This document shows positions 1-7,065 of a DNA stretch of 10,810 bases, in pieces. How positions within the stretch are numbered: position 1 is the first letter of the stretch; every line of letters starts with the position of its first letter. A program made the translations under genes and the position numbers. Under the pieces are notes generated by a model. It did not search any database and had not been told where the DNA came from. It saw only the letters and a list, made by a program, of their open reading frames with translations. The DNA comes from Ochromonadaceae sp. CCMP2298 (lineage: Eukaryota; Sar; Synurophyceae; Ochromonadales; Ochromonadaceae), in the NCBI GenBank assembly GCA_026770595.1, contig MU634679.1, positions 1-10,810 of the forward strand, read 5' to 3'.

Positions 1-148
1 TATCTGTGTCGCTGAACCACTTCTGCATCTCACTCTCGCTCAGGTCCCGCCAACGAAAATGTTCTTCAGTCCCCTTCCCCATTGCCAGCAGTAAGATCAG
101 CAGCAGGGTCAGCAGCAGGGTCAGCAGGCGAGTTAATCGCCACGGCAT
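1..148 (-). CDS. Partial secreted/membrane protein, N-terminus only
   Basis: The minus strand opens at an ATG at 148-146 and stays open for 49 codons to the window edge, so only the N-terminus is present. An in-frame TGA lies nine codons upstream with no other ATG between, which supports this start. Residues 1-22 are a basic start (MPWRLTR) followed by an almost pure Leu/Thr/Ile run, a textbook signal peptide or signal anchor. A polar stretch follows, with Trp-Arg-Asp-Leu-Ser-Glu and a Lys-Trp-Phe. The leucine run is written in a near-perfect 9-nt repeat (CTGCTGACC), so its length may be unstable. I do not recognise the family. It is divergent to the TMEM107-like gene, and the 528 bp between them may be a shared promoter region. 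An alternative is a longer gene whose first exon lies elsewhere. Confidence 0.6.
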   Translation of the reverse strand, partial: MPWRLTRLLTLLLTLLLILLLAMGKGTEEHFRWRDLSESEMQKWFSDTD

Positions 149-676
149 CTCTAGCGTTTTGTGCAAAAGTGATCAGCCTGGACCAGTATCCATTTGCGAT
201 CCAGGTTCTCAGCCTCGGCACACAGCACAAGGCACACAGCACACGGCGCACGACGCGAACAAGATGCCCGAAGAATGAGATGTCCAGGTAGGAAACTTTG
301 GTCTCAATCTGCGGGCAGGTCCACTTAGGATTCGTAAGTTACCGGGTAGTGGACGTGCCCGCAGATTGATCACGGTGAGTTTTTTGTTCCCAGGGGATTT
401 TACCTGGGAAAGTCCCCTGCAAATATGTAACGTACGGCCGTTTCGCAAAGGGACCTTCCCATGTTTTTCATCCCTGTGCAGAGCCGAGGTGGCTGTGAGC
501 AGGAGTGAGGAGGGGGGTCCAAGAGGTTCTTGAGTTCAAACAGCGCATTTCTATCTGCAGCCTACAGCCTGAGGACTCACTGCACGGACACCGAGACAGA
601 AGGCACAGGCGAGACACGCATCGAGACGGCAAAGAGACACACAGGACTAGAGACACACCGCAAACACAGCCACATA
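149..676. promoter_or_regulatory. Divergent intergenic region, no gene seen
   Basis: This region separates the start of the partial minus-strand gene (148) from the TMEM107-like start (677), so it should hold both promoters and 5' leaders. No open frame here looks coding. It contains a short GGCACACAGCACA-type repeat near 217-245, a 22-bp-arm hairpin at 304-369, and a semi-palindrome at 405-419 (TGGGAAAGTCCCCTG) that recurs downstream of TMEM107. No TATA-like or initiator element can be assigned with confidence. Confidence 0.4.
304..369. repeat. 66-bp inverted repeat (hairpin)
   Basis: Positions 304-325 are the reverse complement of 348-369 with one mismatch (318/355). This gives a 22-bp stem with a 22-nt loop at 326-347. 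The arms begin TCAATCTGCGGGCA and end TGCCCGCAGATTGA. It lies in the divergent intergenic region and overlaps no coding sequence. It could be a miniature foldback element, a structured leader RNA or a dyad for a DNA-binding protein. Confidence 0.85.
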
Positions 677-1476
677 ATGGTAGCCCTCCAGCAGTACCTA
701 ATCTCCGCGCGATTCGTGACAACCCTCTGCCACCTGGTCAGCCTTCTGCTGCTCTTCGCCACGGTCAAGAACAACATCGAGACCAGCCTCAGTGACACGG
801 CGGACCACGAGGACCGGCTAAGAGCCCAGCACACAGCCTGGGTATGTCTTTTATCCACCGATGTATTTTATCTCCCTCTTTCTTTTATCTCCCTCTTTCT
901 TTTATCCCCCTCTTTCTTGTATCTCCCTCTCATCCCCCGACCATTCTCTTCTTTTATCCGCATTATATACCCGCCTCTACCCTTGTATCACCCCGATTCC
1001 TCGCAATCCGCAGTCCGCGCTGGTGATCGGTTTCCTCTGTTTCCTGCTTGACCTGAACGCGATGTTCTCAGGCAGCAGCCTATTTATCAACAAGGTGATC
1101 ATAGAGTCATAGGAAATAAGGGGGTGGGGGCATATGCATGTTTGTGCGTGTGCATACGTGCATGTCGCGCACCAAAAAACTTCCCCAAATACCAAAACCT
1201 TACCTTGTTCTCTACTCGCACCCCCACTCTCTCTCTTTGCTACTATAATCCCTGTAATCCCGCTTCTCTCTATAAAACCCTCCTGTCTATTTATTAACCC
1301 AGGGCAATATATTCCACATCCTACTACACTTCGTGGGAGGAATACTGCTCAGCTGGGCGGTGACCTACCAGTGGAGCTACAAGGCCCTGTGGCCAATAGT
1401 GCTCGTGTGCAGCGTTCCCACGGCGTTGTACGAGATCGGGATGTTGGCCGCCCAAAGGCTGGGGGTGGCGGTTTAA
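677..1476 (+). CDS. TMEM107: TMEM107-like ciliary transition-zone protein
   Basis: Exons 677-841, 1014-1094 and 1303-1476 join to 139 residues, matching the roughly 140 of animal TMEM107. Both introns (842-1013 GTATGT..CAG; 1095-1302 GTGATC..CAG) are phase 0. TMEM107 is a four-helix protein of the MKS module at the ciliary transition zone, where it helps recruit other gate proteins. Predicted helices lie near residues 11-30, 57-74, 84-104 and 113-132. Family landmarks are visible: an RFVTTLCHLV-type first helix, a FSGSSLF motif after helix 2 (animal form FLSGVSMF), and in helix 4 a Cys-Ser-x-Pro-x3-x-Glu pattern with the family's conserved Glu. The start is the only ATG in its frame, because the frame upstream holds none. 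Nothing is missing or broken. The assignment rests on remembered family features, not a search. Confidence 0.92.
867..934 (+). repeat. 17-nt tandem repeat in TMEM107 intron 1
   Basis: Four head-to-tail units of TTTATCTCCCTCTTTCT lie at 867-883, 884-900, 901-917 and 918-934. The first two are identical, the third has one change and the fourth is more diverged. They start about 25 nt after the 5' splice site and make the intron strongly pyrimidine-rich. Confidence 0.85.
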
Positions 1477-2298
1477 TACGATGTTTTCATAGTGACAGTT
1501 TTCTGGGGATAGTCCACTGGGGAATAGCAGGGGAATAGTCCCTGGGAATGTGTGTATGTGTACATATACCCATAATACTCACTTGGAGTCACCTACTCTA
1601 TTGTTGCATTACAATTGAGAGTTTAATTTGCTTATATAATTTTGGGGGTGGATGGTCGTTTATTTAAGCAAAAGCTTTCCTTGAATTCAACGATGAATAC
1701 GTCGGATTTCTATACGTCGATCAACATCTCCTCCTCCTTTCCTCTGACAAAAAGGAAATAATGTTGACCAGGTGATTGCGGACAGGTGGCCCCTGCCAAA
1801 TGTGTCTTGGGAACAGTCCCCTGGGCCCCGGTGGAAAGATCCCCTGAATCTCCTCGGGAATACCCCTACGAGTCCGCTCCTCTACTACATCTTCAGATAC
1901 ACGTTGGCTCTCCTGACTCTTCAAATCCTGCCTCTCCTCACTTCCCCTCCCGACTCTCCCTCTCCACCCGGTCTGCAAACTCCCTAACCGCTTGCCTCAC
2001 ACTATTACGAGCAGTACAGTGAGAATTCGTTTTTGTTTAAAGGAATATTCCAAATCTATATCTACAAATAGAGAAATGGATTCTGTAAAGGAAGTGGAAA
2101 AGAACGAGAGGAAAGCCCACAGCTCCGGAAAAGTACGGAAAAAACACACTTTGCTGATATGAAATACGAAAATCATACGAAAAACGGTGTCTGCATAGTA
2201 ATGCAACAATGCACCTATACCCTTCACCTAATTATCATGGCCGTATCCATGGAAAAACCTCCACTGCCCCACCCGCTCAGCCCAGGGGTAATGAGCGG
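1477..2298. other. Convergent intergenic region, no gene supported
   Basis: This lies between the stop of the TMEM107-like gene (plus) and the stop of the CRAL-TRIO gene (minus), so it should hold both 3' ends. Short open frames exist on both strands near 1721-1987, but they are mirror readings of C-rich DNA and show no family motif. Near 1504-1546 there are degenerate GGGGATAGTCC / GGGGAATAGTCCC copies, and a related one is at 1807-1825. An AT-rich stretch at 1615-1680 could hold polyadenylation signals, but I cannot name one. Confidence 0.4.
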
Positions 2299-5200
2299 CT
2301 ACGAAACGGCCGGGGATAACGGGGTGCAGGTGATGAAGTTCAGCGAGAATTGCAGAGTACACTGGGCGTAGAGCCTGCTCAGTCTGGTTGGAACCAATCC
2401 TGAAAGTCCGTATAGGGTTGGGACCGTGTCTGTGTTAAGTGGGTGTTGCACTCCGTGTGATTGGGCGCTCACTAGCGCAGCCAGAAGCCACACCAGCAGC
2501 GTCAAGAGCAGCAACGATAGCGCGAACAGAGCATAGTCAGGATCCGAAGCATAGTCAGGAACTGTATAGTCAGCATAGGAGATATAAAGGTCGCCTTCCA
2601 ATTCGGCCACCGAGTCCTTTGGTGGTGCCTCTACTGTTGGTGGCACTGCCGCTAGCGCTGTTCCTGTTACTGTCTCAGCGCCGGAGTCGCCTTCCCGGAC
2701 ACTAAGAGGTCCCAGAGCACCCAGAGGTCCTAGCCCCTGGCCCTGCTCTGTCTGCCCCCCCCACCACAACTGCAACTTTTCCCTCAGACGCCTCCGCTGC
2801 TGCCCCTGCCTCCACCAAAGCGGGCCCTGATGCACCCTCTGATCCACATTTCCAATATTCTCCACATTCCCTTTCCCCGGCGGCCCCCTATCCCCCCAAC
2901 ACATGTCCCGGAGGCTGTCCAGGGAACACCATCCCACACCTGCGCCCTCCTCCCCAGTACCCCTACCACCCATAATCCCAGTATCCTCAACCCCATTGCT
3001 CTGGTTGATATTATACTCCGCTGCACTGTCCACTGACCCCACCTCACACCATGTTGTGCTGTCCTCCCCCTCTTCCCCCTCGCCCCCCTCCTCCTTTCCT
3101 TCCCCACAATCCACCTCCTCCTCGACGCCCTTTTCGCCACTAGGAGCAGGAGCAACAGCAACAGCAGAGGCAGGAGCATAAGGTGTAGTAGCAGATAAGG
3201 GTTTTTGGGAAGGGGAAGGGGAAGTGGTTGTGCACAACAGCCGCGACACAAAATCATCACTGTTGGTCAGGTTTTTACTTGTGTCACTGTCGGTGTCATT
3301 GTTGCTGTTGCCTGTGTGTCTTTTGACAGTGTTGATGCTGCTGCTGTTGGCTATGTTGCCCACTGAGCCCAGTGTCGCCAGCAAATGTGACTGCCCCTGT
3401 TGACCATACAGAGAGATTGTAGCGCTGTCGCTGTTGTTGCTGCTGTTGCTGTTCATGCTCCGTCCCCCCTTCGCACCATTCCACCCCTTCATTCTCCCTC
3501 TTCCATACCTATCCCCTCTCCCATACACCTCCCGATTCCCATATTCCCCATCCTGCTTCCCCAACCCATACCCTCCCTCCCACACCCCACTCCCATACCT
3601 GCAGGCGTTCAATTCGTCACTCTGTTTCACATTAATGTCGCTGGGTGGCGATTGCGCCAAATCCTTGGTACAGTCCCTCTGCCCACATTCCCTGTCCAAT
3701 TTCGCCAAATCCCCCGAATTCCCCATTACCCCCAGATTTCCTAACTCCCCGTCTTCGCATTCTTTCCTCTCATTACCCTCCTCTTCTAAGTGGGTTTTGT
3801 TCCAAGTGTATTCGCAATCGCCGCCCTGAGTGTAGGGAATTGGGGTATACAAGAAAAGGAGTATGGGAGTAGGGAACAGGGGATAGAGGAAGGAGGGAAA
3901 AAGAGGTAGTGAGTAAAGAGAAGGGAAGAGATAGAAAAAAGAGGAGGGAGAAAGGAGGGAGGGAGGAGGGAAAAGAGGAGGAAAAAGGTGATTTGTAAGC
4001 GCCACAGCATCGGGCACAAATACGCCATGTGTGAAGACGTACCTCCACACACCTACCCTGAAGGACCATGAAATAACCTACCCCCCGAGTCTCACCAGTC
4101 TTTTTGGAATATACTTTTTGTCAATTACTTCCTCCACCTCCGCCAGGGACATCGCCGGCAGCACTTTTTCCCTCGTACTTTCCTTCAAAAACCACTTTAA
4201 AACCAGGTTCCAGCAGGTGGCGTAGACGATGCCTGTGGGGTATACAATTGCTCGGTGCAGGCGCTCGGGGTGTAGGTCCTGGAAATTGGGGATTTGATGG
4301 GAGCGTGGAATGGGAGTGGGATGGGCGGGGGGTGGATTAGTGTACAGGAAAGGGCATTTGATGTTAGGTGTTGTAGCTGATGCACAAGTTTTATAAACAA
4401 ACCAAATATAAGAATGCGATATAATTGTAAATGATAAACAACCGGTACCCAAACGCAACCTAATAGCTTACTTGGAAGACGCTGGACATCATCGTCATGT
4501 ACTCGATATCGTATTCTGAATTTTCGCATCCGTCCCTGGTTAGGAGGAAGGTGAACCTGAGGGGGGGGGGCGTATGTTGAGTGGGATGGTGGCAGGGGGA
4601 AGAGAGGGAGGGAGAGGTTAGTTTGTCATATTAAATACCAAACGTTTGAGGGCGACGGTTACGAACACAGAACACAGGCAATACGACTTAGAAGATAGAA
4701 AGACGACTTAGAGCATACAACATAGAACATTTAACATATATACATTATATAATATGGAACACAGTACATATAACATAAAATATACGACCCCAACCTGGAC
4801 TGATTGTCAGGCAGGCGAGATATTGCCAGTTCGGTCCACCAAAGAGACATAAGCACACTCTCATTCAACGTCCTATTTTTCGGATCGTGCAGCTTCGCCG
4901 TAACTACAAGTAACGGCCGCCCCTCCCGATCCGTGCCGAAAATATACGCCTTTCCGGTTTGGATTTCGGCCAAACAGGCTTCTTTTGAGACCCCCGCGAA
5001 CTGCGCGCGATACGCCTGCGCGCGCAACAGCTGCGCCCGTGCGCCGGCCAGACTATCCCCGCTTGCTACCAAGTACCGGGCCAGCGTGTCGTCATCCAGA
5101 ATAGGGGACATTGGGAACTGATCCGGGGCATGATGTGATTCGGGACGGAAGTCTTTGCAGAACTCTCTGCGCAGCGCTACAACATTTGCGTCGCTGAAAC

Positions 5201-5609
5201 GGCCCCTTGAAAGCACGGATAGATCATGGGACAGAATCGCCACCTTGTCGTCATCTGCTGCCTCTGCTGCCTCTGCCTCTGCCTCTGCTGCCTCTGCAGC
5301 TGCTTCTGCTGCTTCTGCAGCTTCTGCTGCTTCTGCTGCTTCTGCCCTATCTGCTGCTTCTGCCCCCTTTGCCCCTTCTGCCGCCTCTCCTCCCTCTGCT
5401 GTCGCCGGTGCTGTCCCTTCCCTGCCTGTGCACCTACCTATGCCCCTGCACGTGCCACCGCCCGTACCAGCGTTAGTACTGAAATCGTCAAAGCCAGCGG
5501 CGATGCAACTCCAAGTGCCAGTGCCAGTGCCAAGCACTTTGCCGGTGTCTGTGCCTTCTTTGCCGTGCCTCCCCGCAGGAGGGCACACTGACCGAAAGAG
5601 AAAGCTCAT
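2299..5609 (-). CDS. CRAL-TRIO (SEC14-like) protein with C-terminal membrane helix
   Basis: Exons 5609-4795, 4556-4472, 4278-4096 and 3825-2299 give 869 residues ending in TAG. CRAL-TRIO domains bind a lipid in a closed pocket and usually move or sense phosphoinositides or other lipids. Domain order: low-complexity start; Ala/Glu repeat about 72-118; helical N-lobe with LDDDTLARYL at 171-180; core from GKAYIFGTDREGRPLL (219-234) through FTFLLTRDG, HPERL (303-307) and IPKRL (357-361) to GGDCEYTW (362-369). Those last motifs are rebuilt exactly at two splice junctions. Intron 1 is phase 2 with a weak GTTGGG donor; the others are phase 0. Residues 370-790 look disordered: Gly/Tyr/Arg-rich about 438-481, Ser/Asn/Thr-rich 485-551, acidic 592-618. 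One strong hydrophobic helix at about 791-814 leaves a 55-residue tail. No GOLD or MSP domain is visible. The start follows an in-frame TGA, but the weak N-terminus leaves the true start uncertain. Confidence 0.88.
3826..4095 (-). other. Intron 3 of the CRAL-TRIO gene
   Basis: This 270-nt intron is the longest in the window, with donor GTGAGA and acceptor ACTCAG. Its 3' half is an almost uninterrupted pyrimidine tract on the coding strand, seen as purine-rich AGGAGGG runs on the plus strand at 3870-3990. Splicing here joins IPKRL to GGDCEYTW, the expected end of a CRAL-TRIO core. The frame after the acceptor stays open upstream through the intron, so it could be misread as a longer exon. Confidence 0.8.
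4312..4332 (+). other. G-quadruplex motif opposite CRAL-TRIO intron 2
   Basis: The plus strand has four G-runs (GGG-AGT-GGG-AT-GGG-C-GGGGGG) with loops of 3, 2 and 1 nt. It lies on the template strand of the 193-nt intron 2 (4279-4471), about 35-50 nt from the 3' splice site. The spliced strand is correspondingly C-rich. Confidence 0.6.
5248..5396 (-). repeat. Imperfect GCAGAAGCA-type repeat coding Ala/Glu tract
   Basis: On the coding strand, GCx and GAx codons alternate as GCAGAA/GCAGCA units and encode the Glu-Ala-Ala repeat of the CRAL-TRIO protein (about residues 72-121). The opposite strand reads as poly-Leu or Cys-rich open frames, which are shadows. Synonymous interruptions (GCC, GCT, GAG) show it is not a pure microsatellite. 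Confidence 0.75.
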
Positions 5610-5715
5610 GTGCTCATGATCTCATCTACTCATACATTCGTGCGCTCGGATATGTGTGACGTAGGTTGATGCTCGCGTCCTCCATCATCCTGAATATTCG
5701 ATGTTTGAAGTCTGC
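5610..5715 (-). promoter_or_regulatory. Short upstream region of the CRAL-TRIO gene
   Basis: Only about 106 bp separate the chosen ATG (5609) from the first foldback element (5716). Any core promoter must fit here, lie inside the element, or sit beyond it if there is an upstream non-coding exon. No clear promoter motif is visible. Confidence 0.3.
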
Positions 5716-6014
5716 CCCTACAGAGTCCATGGCCTAGGGTTCCGGGCGAGCCGACTGAGCCGGTCGGTCTCTCGGCTCGACTCGGAAGTCGGCTCGCCGA
5801 GCCGGCCGAAGAAAAAAGCCGACCCCAGAGAAATCTTGGAATTGGGGGGGGAATCTGGGATTTGGTGTTCCTAATTCCCAAGGGACTGGGACCGGCTCGG
5901 CTCGGCTCGAGCCGACCCGAAATAGTCGGTCGGTCCCGGCTCGGTAAAAAATAGTCGATGCGGAACCCTACCATGGCCGCATTATCCGATGATGCGGCCA
6001 TGGACTCTGTAGGG
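5716..6014. mobile_element. Degenerate foldback / MITE-like element A
   Basis: The ends are inverted: 5716-5734 matches the reverse complement of 5996-6014 (19 bp, CCCTACAGAGTCCATGGCC). The next 10 bp (5735-5744) match the reverse complement of 5961-5970. The right arm is interrupted by a 25-nt insert (5971-5995). The interior is packed with CGGCTC/GAGCCG units and a further imperfect pair (CTTGGAATT near 5834, AATTCCCAAG near 5873). No transposase is present and the open frame across it is not protein-like, so it would be non-autonomous. The right end overlaps the left end of element B by two bases. No clear target-site duplication is visible. Confidence 0.7.
5971..6003. repeat. 33-bp palindrome in the right arm of element A
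   Basis: CCATGGCCGCAT at 5971-5982 is the reverse complement of ATGCGGCCATGG at 5992-6003, separated by 9 nt. The first 25 nt (5971-5995) are exactly what the left arm of element A lacks. This suggests a snap-back inverted duplication that arose after the element formed. Confidence 0.85.
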
Positions 6015-6225
6015 CGCTAATATGAACAAAACAGCGCCAGTTGGGAGGTTTTTTGCGGGAAAAAAGCCATATGGAATTGTGTACACTAAAAAGGTCCGAC
6101 TTCTTAGTCGGGGACCGAGTCAGTCCCCGATTAGGAAGTCGGACCTTTATAGTGTACACAATTCCATATGGCTTTTTTCCCGCAAAAAACCTCCCAACTG
6201 GCGCTGTTTTGTTCATATTAGCGCC
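6013..6225. mobile_element. Near-perfect foldback / MITE-like element B
   Basis: This 213-bp sequence is an almost perfect inverted repeat. Arms 6013-6115 and 6123-6225 are 103 bp with three mismatches (at 6089, 6104 and 6107), around a 7-nt loop (6116-6122). The ends are GGCGCTAATATGAAC and its complement. TA occurs at 6010-6011 (one G before the arm) and at 6226-6227, so a TA target duplication as in Tc1/mariner-type MITEs is possible but not proven. It encodes nothing: both strands show the same 60-80-residue frame because the arms mirror each other. High arm identity implies recent origin or arm homogenisation. It lies between two minus-strand genes. Confidence 0.88.
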
Positions 6226-7065
6226 TATTGACTGGTATTTGGGAGAAAACTCATATAAGCGAAAAGTTCGGTTTGTACGCTTACGCCAAAAAAGGGCAGA
6301 ACTGGCGACGGGACCTTCCTAAGTTACTCCCGGACTCCCAACTCCTAACTTGGAGTAGTAGGAATTTTGCGTTTGGCGCCCCAAAAATTGAAAAAAACAG
6401 CGTCACATGTATGAAAATTTCAACCAAATGACGACATCAAAAACGTACATCGTCAGGGAAGCACATTTATGAAGCGTACCGCAAAAAACCCAAATCAATA
6501 ATACTTTTGCGGGTTTCGAAAGAGGCTTCATACAAAATCACCTTGGGGTGCAGGGCTCGTTGGGAGCGGACTGTTGGACCATCTTTTGGAATATAAGCTC
6601 ATGTTTTCCATTTTCCCCCTTCCATTTTTTAGGGTAGTAGTTAGGGTTTCTCTCATTTTGCTAATGTTTCTGCCCTGCAGACCTCCTAGCTCAACCAATA
6701 TCGATGAGTAAAGCTGATTTATATTGTAGCGAACAAGCACACAGTACAAAATCAACATTTATTAGTTATGTATGTACCGATATAGGTAACAGTGTGGGGC
6801 TAGTCGGAACCTCACATCTTTGTATATCTGTGGGTCTCACCTCCCTTCATTGCAAGTCTGGATCTGGGAAAGAACTCACTAACGCGGAGCAGTCAGAATC
6901 ACGACTGGGAAGGACTATACCAACTAACACCAATTAGGAGAGTCAGGAGGGCAGAGAAAAGGGGTGCGGTGGCAAATTTAGGGAGGAGAGAGAGAGGCGG
7001 GAGCAGTGCAGGGAGAAAGAGGTGTTGGATAAGGGTATGAAGGAATGAAAGGGGTGGGAGGGGTG
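6226..7065. other. Intergenic DNA downstream of the TPR gene
   Basis: No supportable gene. 6226-6540 is AT-rich with small inverted repeats, including a bulged hairpin at 6469-6531. 6541-6900 shows nothing recognisable. 6950-7065 is purine-rich on the plus strand, so pyrimidine-rich on the TPR gene's strand. It resembles the intron tracts seen elsewhere here and may be a 3' UTR or an unrecognised last intron. Confidence 0.4.
6469..6531. repeat. Small bulged hairpin
   Basis: ATGAAGC (6469-6475) pairs with GCTTCAT (6525-6531), and CCGCAAAA (6479-6486) pairs with TTTTGCGG (6505-6512). The two stems are offset by a 12-nt against 3-nt internal bulge. It may be the worn remains of another short foldback element. 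Confidence 0.55.

Noticed and set aside
480-550. tRNA-like B-box (AGTTCAAAC) near 533
   Set aside because: No matching A-box, anticodon arm or 7-bp acceptor stem could be folded around it.
1721-1987. Overlapping open frames on both strands in the convergent intergenic region
   Set aside because: C/T-rich, low-information reading on one strand and Arg/Glu-rich on the other; no motif, no splice support.
2076-2159. Lys/Glu-rich 28-codon frame starting MDSVKEVEK
   Set aside because: Looks protein-like but is very short, and no convincing downstream exon could be joined.
3786-4052. Alternative exon after IPKRL starting at a TAG acceptor near 4053, giving Val-Cys-Gly-Gly
   Set aside because: It also supplies a Gly-Gly, but runs straight into a Phe/Leu/Pro reading of the pyrimidine tract. 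The junction at 3825 gives the fuller GGDCEYTW motif in phase.
5155-5619. Plus-strand Ala/Ser or Leu/Cys-rich open frames over the CRAL-TRIO exon 1
   Set aside because: They are antisense readings of the GCAGAA-type repeat. The minus strand carries the recognisable domain.
5630-6001. 123-codon minus-strand frame across element A
   Set aside because: Composition follows the CGGCTC repeats and inverted ends of the element; no protein features.
6022-6231. Mirror-image 69- to 82-codon frames on both strands of element B
   Set aside because: Both strands encode nearly the same start because the arms are inverted copies; a by-product of the foldback.
6704-6937. 77-codon plus-strand open frame in the AT-richer intergenic region
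   Set aside because: No domain, no hydrophobic or repeat pattern, no splice context; length is within chance expectation.
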